The position numbers and the translations under genes were made by a program. This document shows positions 35,395-46,900 of a DNA stretch of 64,000 bases, piece after piece. The stretch covers positions 3,524,832 to 3,588,831 of the forward strand of contig FN649726.1 in assembly GCA_000310025.1 (NCBI GenBank). Reading direction: 5' to 3'. This DNA comes from Ectocarpus siliculosus. Taxonomy: Eukaryota; Sar; Phaeophyceae; Ectocarpales; Ectocarpaceae. The notes under the pieces are model-generated. The model searched no databases. It was not told the origin of the DNA and saw only the letters and a list, made by a program, of their open reading frames with translations. The first letter of the stretch is position 1; each line of letters opens with the position of its first letter.

Positions 35395-35540
35395 GTACAT
35401 TGGCGTGCACTTACAATGGGAAAGGGGGGGGGTGTACTCATGTTGTCCATGCCTTAGCGAGTAAACGACTGACCACGCGTCCTCGAGAGGACGGGGCATT
35501 GTTCCACACGCACAGGACCGATCACCGATGGACACTCACG
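35395..35540 (-). mobile_element. LINE 3' tail only, copy 3
   Basis: The reverse complement matches the 3' non-coding tail of LINE copy 1: CGGTGATCGGTCCTGTG, GGAACAATGCCCCG, CCTCTCGAGGACGCGTGG, then CTCGCTAAGGCATG, a C-run and TTGTAAGTGCACGCCA. The last string also follows the C-run of copy 2, so the family's 3' end is the same in both. No coding sequence remains. It is either an extreme 5' truncation or a short element borrowing the LINE tail. Confidence 0.7.
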
Positions 35541-37960
35541 GAAAGAGGAGAGGGGAAATGCGGAGGTAATCTTTCCCGTAACTTACATCTACACACTCCG
35601 AAGATAGTGAGAGAAAGTCTCTGCGGATTGCCGTGTGTGGGTGAGTATATATTCGTCCCATCTTGCTGATGGTTCTCTATCTTCTTCGTGTAGCACCAAG
35701 CCCATGGGGAGAAAAGCAACAGCATCCAGCCGTGCATGGCATCGTCGCCTACATAGGCCGAGGTCAGCTCACTTTGAAGAAGTCTCCTGTTCATACGCGA
35801 AAGGAAAACTTGGCAAATCTAGCGATCCGCTGGTACCTTCTTTGGGAGGGCTGTGGATCCGTCCACTCATAGAACTCGAGCCAAGCATTGCGCGAAAGAG
35901 AAAAGGTGCCGGCGGCTCGTCGCGCGCGATGTGTGGAGGACTTCGGTGTTTCAGATTGTACACCACCGCGGTAGTGTGTGACAATTCGCGGTGTACGACA
36001 ATCGCGTATGGACCCCAAGATGCCAGACTACCCCCCGGAAAAATCGCGGTCGAAAGTTCAGCTAGTTCTTGTACACATCTTGGTTCGAGGGGTGTGTACA
36101 CTACTGCTCGGCAGCATGGTACGGCTCGCCCCTCCAGCTTGCACGGGTTGTTCTTTTTGTGGCGTGAGCGCCCCTGCCCGAAAGGAGGTCTCCTATTCGT
36201 GGCAGATCTTAATCCATACAAGTCGCCTGTCACTTAACAAATTCTTCTCGAAACTTGTCCGAATCGAAATCTGCGTGTTTTGTGCGCGGGGACTACTAAT
36301 TTGTACATCGCACGAGAATAGTCGGAGGGGGTGGTTGAGGTAGGGAGAAGGTGGTGTGTTGCAAACGACGGTAAAGGACCTAACGGTGGTGTCCACACAT
36401 GCCGCACATCATTACAACGGAATGGTAAATGTTCAGGGTGTGATGAAGAGCCTGCTGGCAATCGGGTTCTGCTGTAGACTACGTAGTCTAAATCCAAGAT
36501 ATGGGCCAAAACAATCGAGAACGAACTTCCGGCTCAAAATGTGTATTGTATATGTCTCATGTCAAACTACTTGTAGCGGGCATCATGGAGCAGCGACCTG
36601 CGCGTTAGCACGCACGCCCAGATCTTTTGCTGGGTCCGTGCCTCCGGAGGTTGCAGGTGCGGCCCAAAGTATGTTGGTCCGTCCGCAAATCTGAGTCCTA
36701 AATACATAAAATACCATTCACGATCCACGTACGCCCCGTCATGACCCAATCTCCTGAACAGCGGGCGCACATAAATAGCTCATACTTGCACTTTTTTGTT
36801 GTGTTGGACGGCAAATACATGCCCGACAGCCCGGGGGATTGTGGCTGTCGCGGGCGCGAGTAGCACGTGGATTTTTTTATTTTCTCAGTGTTCCCAACGA
36901 ATCCATTTATCTCTATCTATAGAAGAGTCTATAAGATATAGATTAGCAATGAATCCATTGCGTCAACAACATGTGGATATTGGTGGATGGATCTAATAGT
37001 GAAAACAGTACTGCTGTACAACAGATCGTGCAGGTGGCGGTATGTACCAAGATTAAGATCTCGACCCTGATTCGGCTTTACGGACAGCGGCCTTGTGGAC
37101 AGCACACCCCAGTCCTCAGTAACAGATCTAGGCGTGCCAACGCACTTGTCGCTGCCCCATGAATATGCACAGACTTGGCATCGACACCGCGTAATTTACT
37201 CACCCGCGGTGTATCGCCTGTTTCGTCGTGAATAGCAGAGCAGCAGTGGTAAATAATCAGGTCTTATTATTTATTATACGATGATGTAGATTTATTGTCT
37301 TGATTTTTTTGAGATAATGTGTATGAGGGAGAATTCGTGGTATGCTGGTAGAGACAAGTCCCAACAACTGCTGTTCTGTGCGCAACGATACATCGCGGAT
37401 TTTTCCCACAGGTATAGCGTGCATTACATGACAGCGAACATGCTTCCAACGGCACACAAGGCGCTGTATGGAGGTGTACATCAGTCTGGAGCGTGCGGAA
37501 AGAATGAGAATCGGTCGCAATGCGCCTTGATCTCTTTGTACACAAACACAGAGTGTACCGGCACATCGGATAGGTCCTCACCGTCGGTGTCGCCGAGCCA
37601 GGCTACACTGCCAGAAAAAACGGAGGTACATTAGCAGCACGCAGGTGAATCCAGTGCCAGGAAGAATCGACTGTGGGTATATCTCGAATGGGTAGTCTTT
37701 CTGTGTGTGTATTTATGCCAATGCCAATGAATCGGGGGGTCGGCGTTGGGCTGGGTCGGGCGGGGTATGATCAGGGGCCTTTTCCCATTCTGAAGTAAAC
37801 AGCGGTGCCCCCAGCAGGGTAGGGGCGGGGAAAACAGGGTTCAGCGTGAGCTAGCTGCCTTGGGAAGCGTGGGCGCCCCTCTCTATCTGCGGCCGTCTCT
37901 GCAGAGGGCCTTTCCCTAAACACTCTGGAAAGGAGCAGCACAGCAGCCTTGGCGGGCGTC
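35541..37960. other. spacer upstream of the Zn2Cys6 gene
   Basis: Contains an unassigned plus-strand frame (about 35697-36235) and a minus-strand frame over the same bases (36233-35769). Neither has recognisable motifs, and AT content is higher than in the confirmed exons. A copy of the dispersed repeat lies at 36888-36955. The final 250 bp before 37961 are GC-richer and probably hold the promoter and 5' UTR of the gene. Confidence 0.4.
36888..36955 (+). repeat. dispersed repeat, copy B
   Basis: Matches 9035-9100 in the same orientation: CCCAACGAATCCAT, then a variable TCTATC-rich part, GAGTCTA, and GATTAGCAATGAATCC. Core length is about 65 bp with scattered differences. No coding content. 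Confidence 0.4.
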
Positions 37961-40900
37961 ATGATGAGTGGGAACAACCACACCATGTACGGCTTGACCG
38001 GGGCACAGCAGGAGCATCACCAGCAGCACCAGCAGCACGAGCAGCACCAGCAGCACCAGCATTATGCGCACCCATCCCAACAACACCAGCAGCCGCCCCA
38101 TTACAACTACAGCAGCAGCTCGAGCAGCAGCAGCCCCACCCTGCCGCCGGCGCGCCGCGCGGAGGGTGGGACGCAAGAGCTCAATAACGCTACAATCGTG
38201 GGTTTCTCGTCGCCTCAACAACAACCGGGAGGTCAGGTTCAGCAAGTCGTCGGCAAAACTCGGACATCTTGCAACTTCTGCATCTCGCGGAAGAAGGGCT
38301 GCGACTACATCGAAATCGACGGGAAGAAGCAGCAGTGCAAGTAAGAGGCTGGCTCTGTCCCATGAGGGGTCGGGGGTTTAGGCGAGTGGCGGATCACAAG
38401 CTCTGTTATTCATCCGAACAGAAGTCGCGAACATTTACTTGTATGATGACATGACAATTTGTTGGTGTCTTTGAAGCCGGAGAGAGAGTAGGGAGGGAAA
38501 GAGCAGGTTTTGTGCGTCTGCTTCTGTGTCGCTCTCTCGCTCTCGCTCTCTCTCTCCCTCTTCTCTTCACCGTCGGTGAAGTGCTTGGTTCTACTGTGCC
38601 ACTCCACGTTGTGCGCTCCCTGCACCGTGGAAAGGCAGAAGGCAATGCCAGCTTTGTTCTGCAACAGAGGGATCAATCACGCATGGTGTTCTTTCATGCA
38701 GCAGCACTGGAAGTTTTTTTTTTTGCCCACTCCCTACCCAAGTACTCCCTGGATTGTTTTGTCAAGAAGCTATTTAGCGCATAATTACCCGCTATAATTA
38801 CCCGCTAGTATGTACATGTACAAAGTGGCGAATTTTGTGTACGTCACAGTAGACACACAGCAGTTGCGTTGCAGCAAAAAAATCTGCCGCCGCGGTGACT
38901 GCTGTTTTCTTGGCATGCCAATGCCGCATGACTTGTTCGCTGCTGAAGATAGGACCTGTCTCGCTTGTGAACAGTTCCGAGTTACTTGTTAATGCTTTGC
39001 GAGTAAGCCGTCATCCTCCATCCTCCGCCAGCAAGAAGTCGTCTGTTTGCACGCGTTGACATCCCGGTCCTTGTTCCTCTCTGATTTGCAGTTGTTTTTT
39101 CTTCGGCGAACCCGCCCCCTGTCCCTTCATGTTTACTCTCTCCCTGTGTGCTTCCGAAAAATTTCGTTATTTGTCGGTGTCGCACTTATTATAGTAGAAA
39201 ACTCCAGGCTCGCTTTGTTGTGTTGGTTGTTATTTGCAACTCTCATCTCCGTATGCGTATGCATATGCATACAAGTATAAACAGGAAGTGTTGCATGCCT
39301 TCCTCTCAGGTGTTGCTGCTGTTGGTGGTGTCTTTGTCTTCACCCTTCCAACATCCGTGCGGTATTTGCTGGTCCGACTGACGCGGACGTTGTTGCCCTG
39401 TAGTCACCGGCTGTGGCTGCTGTTTTTGCAGACCACTTGTATGAACACTCAAGGCGAATATTCATGCGGTGGCGAACAAAACTTGAACTTTTGCTAGAAG
39501 AAGGCGGGTCGCCATTGTTGCTTTGTCCTTGTACATACTAAATGAAAGATGCCGACACCTTTTCGCTGCTGGTGATGCGAGATCAAGGCATGCATCCACA
39601 TCTGCCCTCTCCCCGAGGTTTTCTAACTACACACCAGTTGGGCCGTCGGTGTTTTTTTTTTGGCAGTGTCGTCTCCCCTCTACGCACAAACCACATGGCA
39701 CAAAACTTAAAGGAAGCTGCGTGGGCCTACGTATGCATAGTGGCTGCTCTCGAAAATCCCTCCAGCGTCGACCTTGCAGGACTACATCCGTTCAGACGCG
39801 GTTCCGTCTACTCTTGCCTCCATTCACACGCATGAACCCAGCAGCTGTGGGTCTCATTCTTTGAAGAGCATGTGGCCCGGCCTCCCCCCAAAACTAGGGC
39901 TCTGCTGCTCGACCGGCACACGCGGAGACGGAGTGTTGTGGACCGATCCAAACCCAAAGGTGGTCTAGACTGTGGCGCCCAGATTAATTGGGACGAAGCC
40001 ACAAGAAACATGCACACGGAAGTGAACATATTGCAAGTTTCATGCACACGTACCACATGTTTAGCCCCCCCCCGACCCCCGGTAAGTCTCGGGTCTCACC
40101 ACGGGCTGGTCACGGATTTCTCTTTAGACGAGAGGCTGTTGTCTGTCTTACGTTCTACCTTCCGCTTCCGACACGACGAAGCTACAAAAGTAGCAGTAGA
40201 AGGAGAGACAAATCTAAAACCTTATACATATCACTATACTGGGTCCCAATTAACTGATTTGTCACCTGCCCTGTTGTTTTTCCAACGTTGTATATGGTAT
40301 ATATTCCACCCCGTGGAACAGACTGTGCAAGGAGAAGCAGCAGGAATGCATCTTCGAGATGAAGCCACAGCGGACTGCAAAGCGGAAAGAAGGCGCCTCG
40401 GCCGCGCAGCGGAATGGCGGCGGCGCCTCGGGTGGACAGCGGAACGGCGGCGGCGCCACGGCTGGGACTGCTGCTTCCAGGAGTTCTACTGCTTTGGTTG
40501 CGGCCTCGTCTTCGAGAAGGAAGGCGCCGTCGGCGGTGATGAAACGGTAAGGCGTTGCTGTACAGTGGTATTATAGGTAGAATCGTGTTTTTTTTTTTTT
40601 TTACGTCACGAAACGAAAACACACCATGCGTGTTGTTGTTGGCATCGATCGCGCCGACCGGGTGACGCCTGTGAAAGAAACGCCAGTTTTTGTGTTCGTG
40701 ACGACTAATTTGTCGGCATTTTAGCGTCGACCGCCGCGCTTGTTTTTGAGACTACACGCGTTTGTTGTTCGTTTTGGAGCATCATGGTTGCGCCGTTGGC
40801 GGTGTGGTAGGTAGGGAAGCGGAGTTTTTTTTCCTCGACGTGTTCACGGTTCGGGGAGGGAAGCGGTTTGCGAGAGGTACTGCTGCGCGCATCCTTAAGT

Positions 40901-43900
40901 GCGGCGACGGCGGCGGCCGCAAATAGCGGTGCGCGCCCAAGGCAAGCGATGTGTCGGCAGGGTCTGCTCTTGGGTGAAGTTTGTTGAGGGTTGGCGACCC
41001 CGATGGTGCTTGATCTGCACTCTTGTAAATAGGTTTTGTGTTTGTCTTGGTTTTGCCGAGGAAAAAAAGAGTGTTGCGAATCACAGCGGAACATGGGCAG
41101 GTCCTTTCGTTGTGTCGTGTAATATCTATATACACAGGTTCATATTTTTACTCGTTTCGTTTGCGCTACAGCAGTATCGCTGCAGCTGACCATGATGAGA
41201 ACCTTTTGGCCGTTTCACGTACACGTGTGCTGCTGTCGTCGCGCTACACAGGGCGCGGTTTGGCCCTTCGGCGGCAACGGGGCTCGTGGGCTTCAAGGAG
41301 AACGTCTACGTCAGCGACTTCTTCGACCGGCTGGGTTTCTTCCCACTGGCCAATCAGAAGTGAGAGGGAGATAGCAATGGGGGAAGGGAAGGGAAGGGAA
41401 AAATGGAGGCTGCAAATATGAGCACCGTTCGAGGCATTGGCCACATGTTGAAGGCAGCGTGGCATGGCATCGAAGTGTGACGTTGAGAATCCGAGGGTGG
41501 TGATGGTAATGGTAAGGGCACAGGGTTTGTGACAGCTCGTCGGGTGAACGATTTGCTCCGAGTATATGCCAAGCTGCGGCAGCAGCGGTGGACACGATTG
41601 TTGCACCTGTCACTACAGAAGAAGTGCTTTGAAACCCATCACAGTAGTCAAAAGTGTCTAACCGTGTGCGTCACCCATGGGTGTCGTACACAAGTATGCC
41701 TTTTTAGTCTTGCGTGACAGTTACCGCTCCTCAAAGAAAACAAAAGCACCGCCACCTTTAACAACACAGTTCTCGTCACCAACGACACCAAAATTGATCA
41801 AAAACACTCAACAGGACGGTCCGACGGGCTATCACGGAGGTGCTGTTCAGGCCCGCCGAAGAGCAGGGTTCCTTGCGGGGGGGGGCAGAGTCGATGGAAG
41901 GCGTTTTCTCGGGCGCTCTAGCGATTCACAAGTTCGGGTCCAACACGCAGGAGAGCAAGGCCTTCTCGTGCATGCTGTGGTGCACAATTGCGCTGGGCGC
42001 CATGACCAACAACCTTAAAGTCGCCACGGTGAGTCCTTGGACGCACGCTTTTTTCTCTTTTGGAGGGTGTTCGTGTCCTGCTGCAGCATAGTTTTTTGTA
42101 TGTGTCAGCGGCGAGTCGGCCGGGGGGAATCTTAATCTTGTTACCCGGACTGCTTGTTTGTGTACTGGATGGTACTGTAGCGGTCTCGGTAACAAGCTGA
42201 AGTGGACTCGAAAGCAGCGGCGCAGTCGGCATCAATCGCCAGTATCCTGTTCGCGTAGAATGCTGAAGGTGTTTGACTCCGCCCCCCCCCCGCTCTCCTA
42301 AAGCAAAACGTGCAGCTGTAGATTTGGCTTGGACACTGAACCAGCCTGCCTGTACACCAACAACGTGCCGCACGTGTTGGCCAGCCTCAAGCCGAAAGAA
42401 GCTCTCCTCCGAACAAAAAATTAAAATTGTGTTCGTGGGTGTGCAGCAGCAGCAGCAGCAGCAGTCGGTATTCTCCACCCTCGGGGAGTATGTAACCCCA
42501 AAATTTTGCCGCCAACAGCAAGAGAGACAGACGGCCACCACCTCGTCGATTTGTTTCCGCGGTCCTCGACAGGTGAGGCGCTACATTAAGCTGGCGGAGG
42601 AGGCGGTAGACGGCTTGTGCACCGAGGACGTGCCCACGGCCAAGTGAGTTCTTCGACCCCGCCTCCGATTTGAGGAGGGTTTCCACTGCGTTCGGGCGCA
42701 TCGTCACACGACGGCTGTAGCATTTTGCTCGTCGGGAGGGGGGGGGGTCTGTTTCCTACCTGCGGGCTTCAAGAAGGCAGTTCGACGCGTGGTGTACCTG
42801 CCGAAGCTTGGTATCGATGCGCCTTCCGCCCCGGGGTGTTTCTTTGCCGTCTTGTTCTTTGTGCCAGCTCTTGCAGTTTTGTCGGGCGGCATCAGCCGCG
42901 CAGTCGGTCCCCGCTGTCCGGACGCGCTCTGTGTCTTTCCTATTTAGTTTGAGGTGTTGCAAGCATGGGGACAGGAGAGGACAAGGAAAGGCGCACGCCC
43001 ATCAGCCCGTGGTGACCGCACCTGGCTGATTCATGTTGTGCCTGCCGTGCGGTACGTCGCGCGCTCCTGCCACCCTTCCCCTCTGGCCTGTCTTGGCGAA
43101 GGAACACCGTTTGGCAAAAACATCGAACGTCGTCGAATGTATGCGACGCGCAGAAGACCACGTACCAAACGTCAAACTCGTGCTGGTGTGTTTTTTCCTT
43201 CTTCTTTTTTCCGACCTTGTTCAGGGCGTACACGATCATGGCCATGGTGTACGCGTGGCAAGACAACAGCGCGCTGTTTGCGGAATATCTTGGACGCGCC
43301 CAGAAGTTGGTTGACAGCCTGGATGCATCAGAAGAAATCCCGATGGTGAGTGGTAAATGTCTTTCGCCCTCGGTCCACAAGCGCAACATACTCCCCCCCC
43401 CCCTCCCTCCCGAAAGAGAGGAAAAGAGAGGATCTCGAGGAGGAAATGAGACAGAGAGGGTGTGACATGGACAAGTTTGGTAAATTAGACAACAGCGAAA
43501 AAACGATCGCGATAATTGGGGATAGATGGTGGGCACAAGACGCCCTAGAGGACGGGGATAAGATGTGCAAGAATTTTTTATGGAGTTTGTGGCAGAAACG
43601 TAAAGAGCTCCCAAATGTTGGTGGTGTCTCTAGCAGGTGTAGGAACGGTGCTCCGTCTCGAAAGGGACGCGTGGTCAATGGTCAAATGACTACGGCAAGC
43701 AACAAATGAGTACGCCCCCCCCCCCCTCCCTCCCTTCAAGGGCCTTGAGGGGTGCGCAGTGTCTGCTCTACAACAATCCAGGAAATCAGTTTCCCAAGGT
43801 CTACTGTAACTCCTGTACGAAACTACCCTCGCAAATTCGCCCTGCGCAGCGCTCGCTTGTGTACAATGTTAAGTGCCTGAGATTGTAGCCCTTGTGATAT

Positions 43901-46900
43901 ACTGCAGACTAGCGGTCCGCGATTTTCCAAACGATCCATGCATCATCGAGATCGGTGAGCTACTAGCAGGATTTTTGAAGCTGCTGTGCGGTCCGATTTT
44001 GAAACGCTTCGAGCACCTTTGCTTTTGACTACACCTACATATTCCTGCCCCCAGTCATTCAAATCGACTATGGCCACGAGTAGGACATGTCAGGGAAGAG
44101 CTGTGCTGAAGTTCGCGGCCCCACACACTCACAATAGTCACTGATTCGGCGTTTCCGCGTGTTTCAGAATCGGACCCCACAACAGCTTCCAGAACTCCTG
44201 CTTGTAGGTCGCCGATCTCGATTATAGAAGGATCGTTTGGAAAATCGCAGACCGCTACATCTGTTGTGTATCGCAAGGACTATGATCTCAGTTACTAACA
44301 TGTGCGGTACGCAGTTTCGTCTGGAGTTGCACTTTGGAAACTGAGATATGCAGACATTTCCTGGATTTTTGAAGAGGAAACACTGCGTACCCCCCCCCTG
44401 GCACTTGAGTGCTGATGTGGTACCAAGGAGTTCCAGTGATTTGTTTTCGGTGAAGTGGAATATCCAAATGCGAAGACAGAGGTGGACCATGACGCTTATG
44501 AGCAAATCAAGAGAGAGAATATCCGTGGAAGCACTAAAAGCTTCCTCGTCGCGTGGAGATTCGCTCTGGTTGATTTCCGTTGATCTGTTGATGCCATCTT
44601 GCATTACGACGGCCTCCAAACGAACTGGTTGCCACAGAGCTCCCTTGATTTGATTGATTTACGTTTCAACCACAACTGACGTTTATTGTGTCGTGCCCCG
44701 AGAAGGATAGGAGGAGATATGTAGTCAAACCCCAGGGAGTCACAGCATTCATGCTAAAGGCATGAAGGATTAAGATGCAACTGGTTGCGGTTTCGATCCC
44801 CCCGTACTTTTGGCCTTGAAGACCGGGCCGGCAACTCGCTCATCCGGACAGATTTACCGCATGACATGACGATCACGACGTTCGATGCGCATCAATGGGC
44901 TTGAATTGCAGGAGCTGACAGACATCATGAAAGAGCTCGAGCGGGTGCGGGTGCTGCACTACACCGAAGACGAGGATGTCATCCACAAGTGCTGCTACGA
45001 GGCCGACGGCGAGCCTCCCACGGTAAGCAAGGGGTATCGAGAGCAGGGAACAGCGTTAATCGGCGCGGTGGGCGGGGGGGGAGGGGGGGGTAGCGGGGGG
45101 CTTGGAACAGGCGGTAAGGGTTCTCTACGAGAACACGGTTGGATACCTCTTGTGCTTGGACACTGCACGGATTGCTACCATTGGATGTTCTGGATGAATC
45201 GACGTCCGTTACCTGTCTCCTGTATTTTCTAGTATTCTTACGTCGCGTGCAAGGGTGAGCTTTTGTTTCTTCGAGATTCTGTCTGTCCGTGCCCCCAGTT
45301 TTTGTGCAGCGGTCAATTTATTGGTCGGGTTGCAGTCGCCTCTTTGGTTGTGTGCTTGAATTTCTCGATATTTTTCATGGACGAAAGGAACGTTGTCAAT
45401 GAACGGGTCGTCAAGACCGCTCGTGTTTCGTCGCGCAACACGAGTACACACGCAGCAGTAGCTTTTCAATACGCGGCTACGGTATTTTTGTCGAGAAAAC
45501 ACTCGCATACACACACCTCGGAAATGCCATTCAATTACGTGTGTGCGACAGATGACCCTCGCCATGCTGAGCGACGCCGGGCTGTTCCACATGGTTCGCT
45601 ACTACACGAACGGCGTCTTCAAGGCGTTCTGGAGAGATCTGCACGAAGTCAACTCCGACCTGCCCGCGACGACGAGGTTTGCCGAAAAGCACCGTCACGA
45701 GTGTTCCGCGATCGAAGAAATCGCCAACTCGCGGTACGTGTGTCGTGCTTGCCCCCCCCCCCCCCCACAAGATCGTATTCCGTGAGCGGAGTTGTGAAAG
45801 GTGTTAGTCGGCACCATTCGTCGGCCGTAGTGTAGCGTTCTCCTCCCACGTGTGCTGACAAAGTAAGCTCGCGCGCAGTGAAGAGGAAGCGAGAGCGTCT
45901 CGACGCGTCTGCGCTCCAGCTCCCCGGTCTGAGGTCTCCGAGGCCGCAAGTGCTGCTCCCCCCCCTTCCCCAGCCCCGACACTCGCTGGACCGTCGCCGT
46001 ACCTGGCGGGAGGAGCCAGGCGCTACTGCCAAGCGACTGCGAGCACCATGCTTGACGAACGTCCCGGGGTAGCATGATCCTTTCGCTGGAGCTCTCCCAG
46101 AGGCAAGCCATTCCCCTGCTTTTCTGTCTTCCACCCAAACCTTCTTTTTTTTTCCTCGCAGGGAAGGGCTGAAGAATTCGGCCGGCGCGCTCTACATCCG
46201 CGCGGCGATGCAGTTCATGCGGCTCCCGCTCAAGACGGATCCTGTGGAGGCGCTGAAGAGCACCGTCGTGCTCACCAAGATCATCTGCCAGGTCCCGGGG
46301 ATGGTTCGCTACGGTCCCCTGTGAGTGAAGCCTCCTGTTGCCCGCCTCTCGTCTGGGTTTGTTCGACCCTCATTTTTTCGTTAGGCCAATCTGGCTGCGC
46401 ACGGGCTCAGATGGCTGCGCGTCGAGCGCACAAACACCCACGGCAGAACAAGAAGAGGTGGCGCCGGCCCGTTAACCCCATGATCCCGCTTGCATTTGCC
46501 GGTTTCCCCTCCCCCCCCGCCCCCCCGCAGCAAACATTACGTACACTGCCTCGTGATGATGTTGAAGAGGCCGGCGATACTCGGCGTTGACAAGGGATCG
46601 TACGAAAAGCTTCGCAAGCTGTACAATAGCCTCGACATTGCTGGACCGAACATTGAGGCGGCGGAAGACATGGACATGGCGATGCTCTGCAAGCACCAGT
46701 TCTGCAAGTGAGGTTACGACGGGAGCGTTCGTGCTGTAGAGCTGATGCAAAGGGCGTTTGGTATGACACGACGACCACCGTGAGCAAACGCAGATTCGTA
46801 CATGGCTGAACACAAATGTATGTGTTGTTTGTTTTTCTTCTAGAGAGCGTGTTATCTTCGCCGGCCGAGAGAGACGTGTCGACGCAGATTGGCACGGCAG

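Noticed and set aside
40565-40600. T-run as a terminator or polyadenylation signal
   Set aside because: It lies inside an intron of the Zn2Cys6 gene; simple T-runs are common in these introns.
44741-44815. Possible tRNA gene or SINE (GGTTTCGATCC resembles a B-box)
   Set aside because: No matching A-box, acceptor stem or anticodon arm could be folded.
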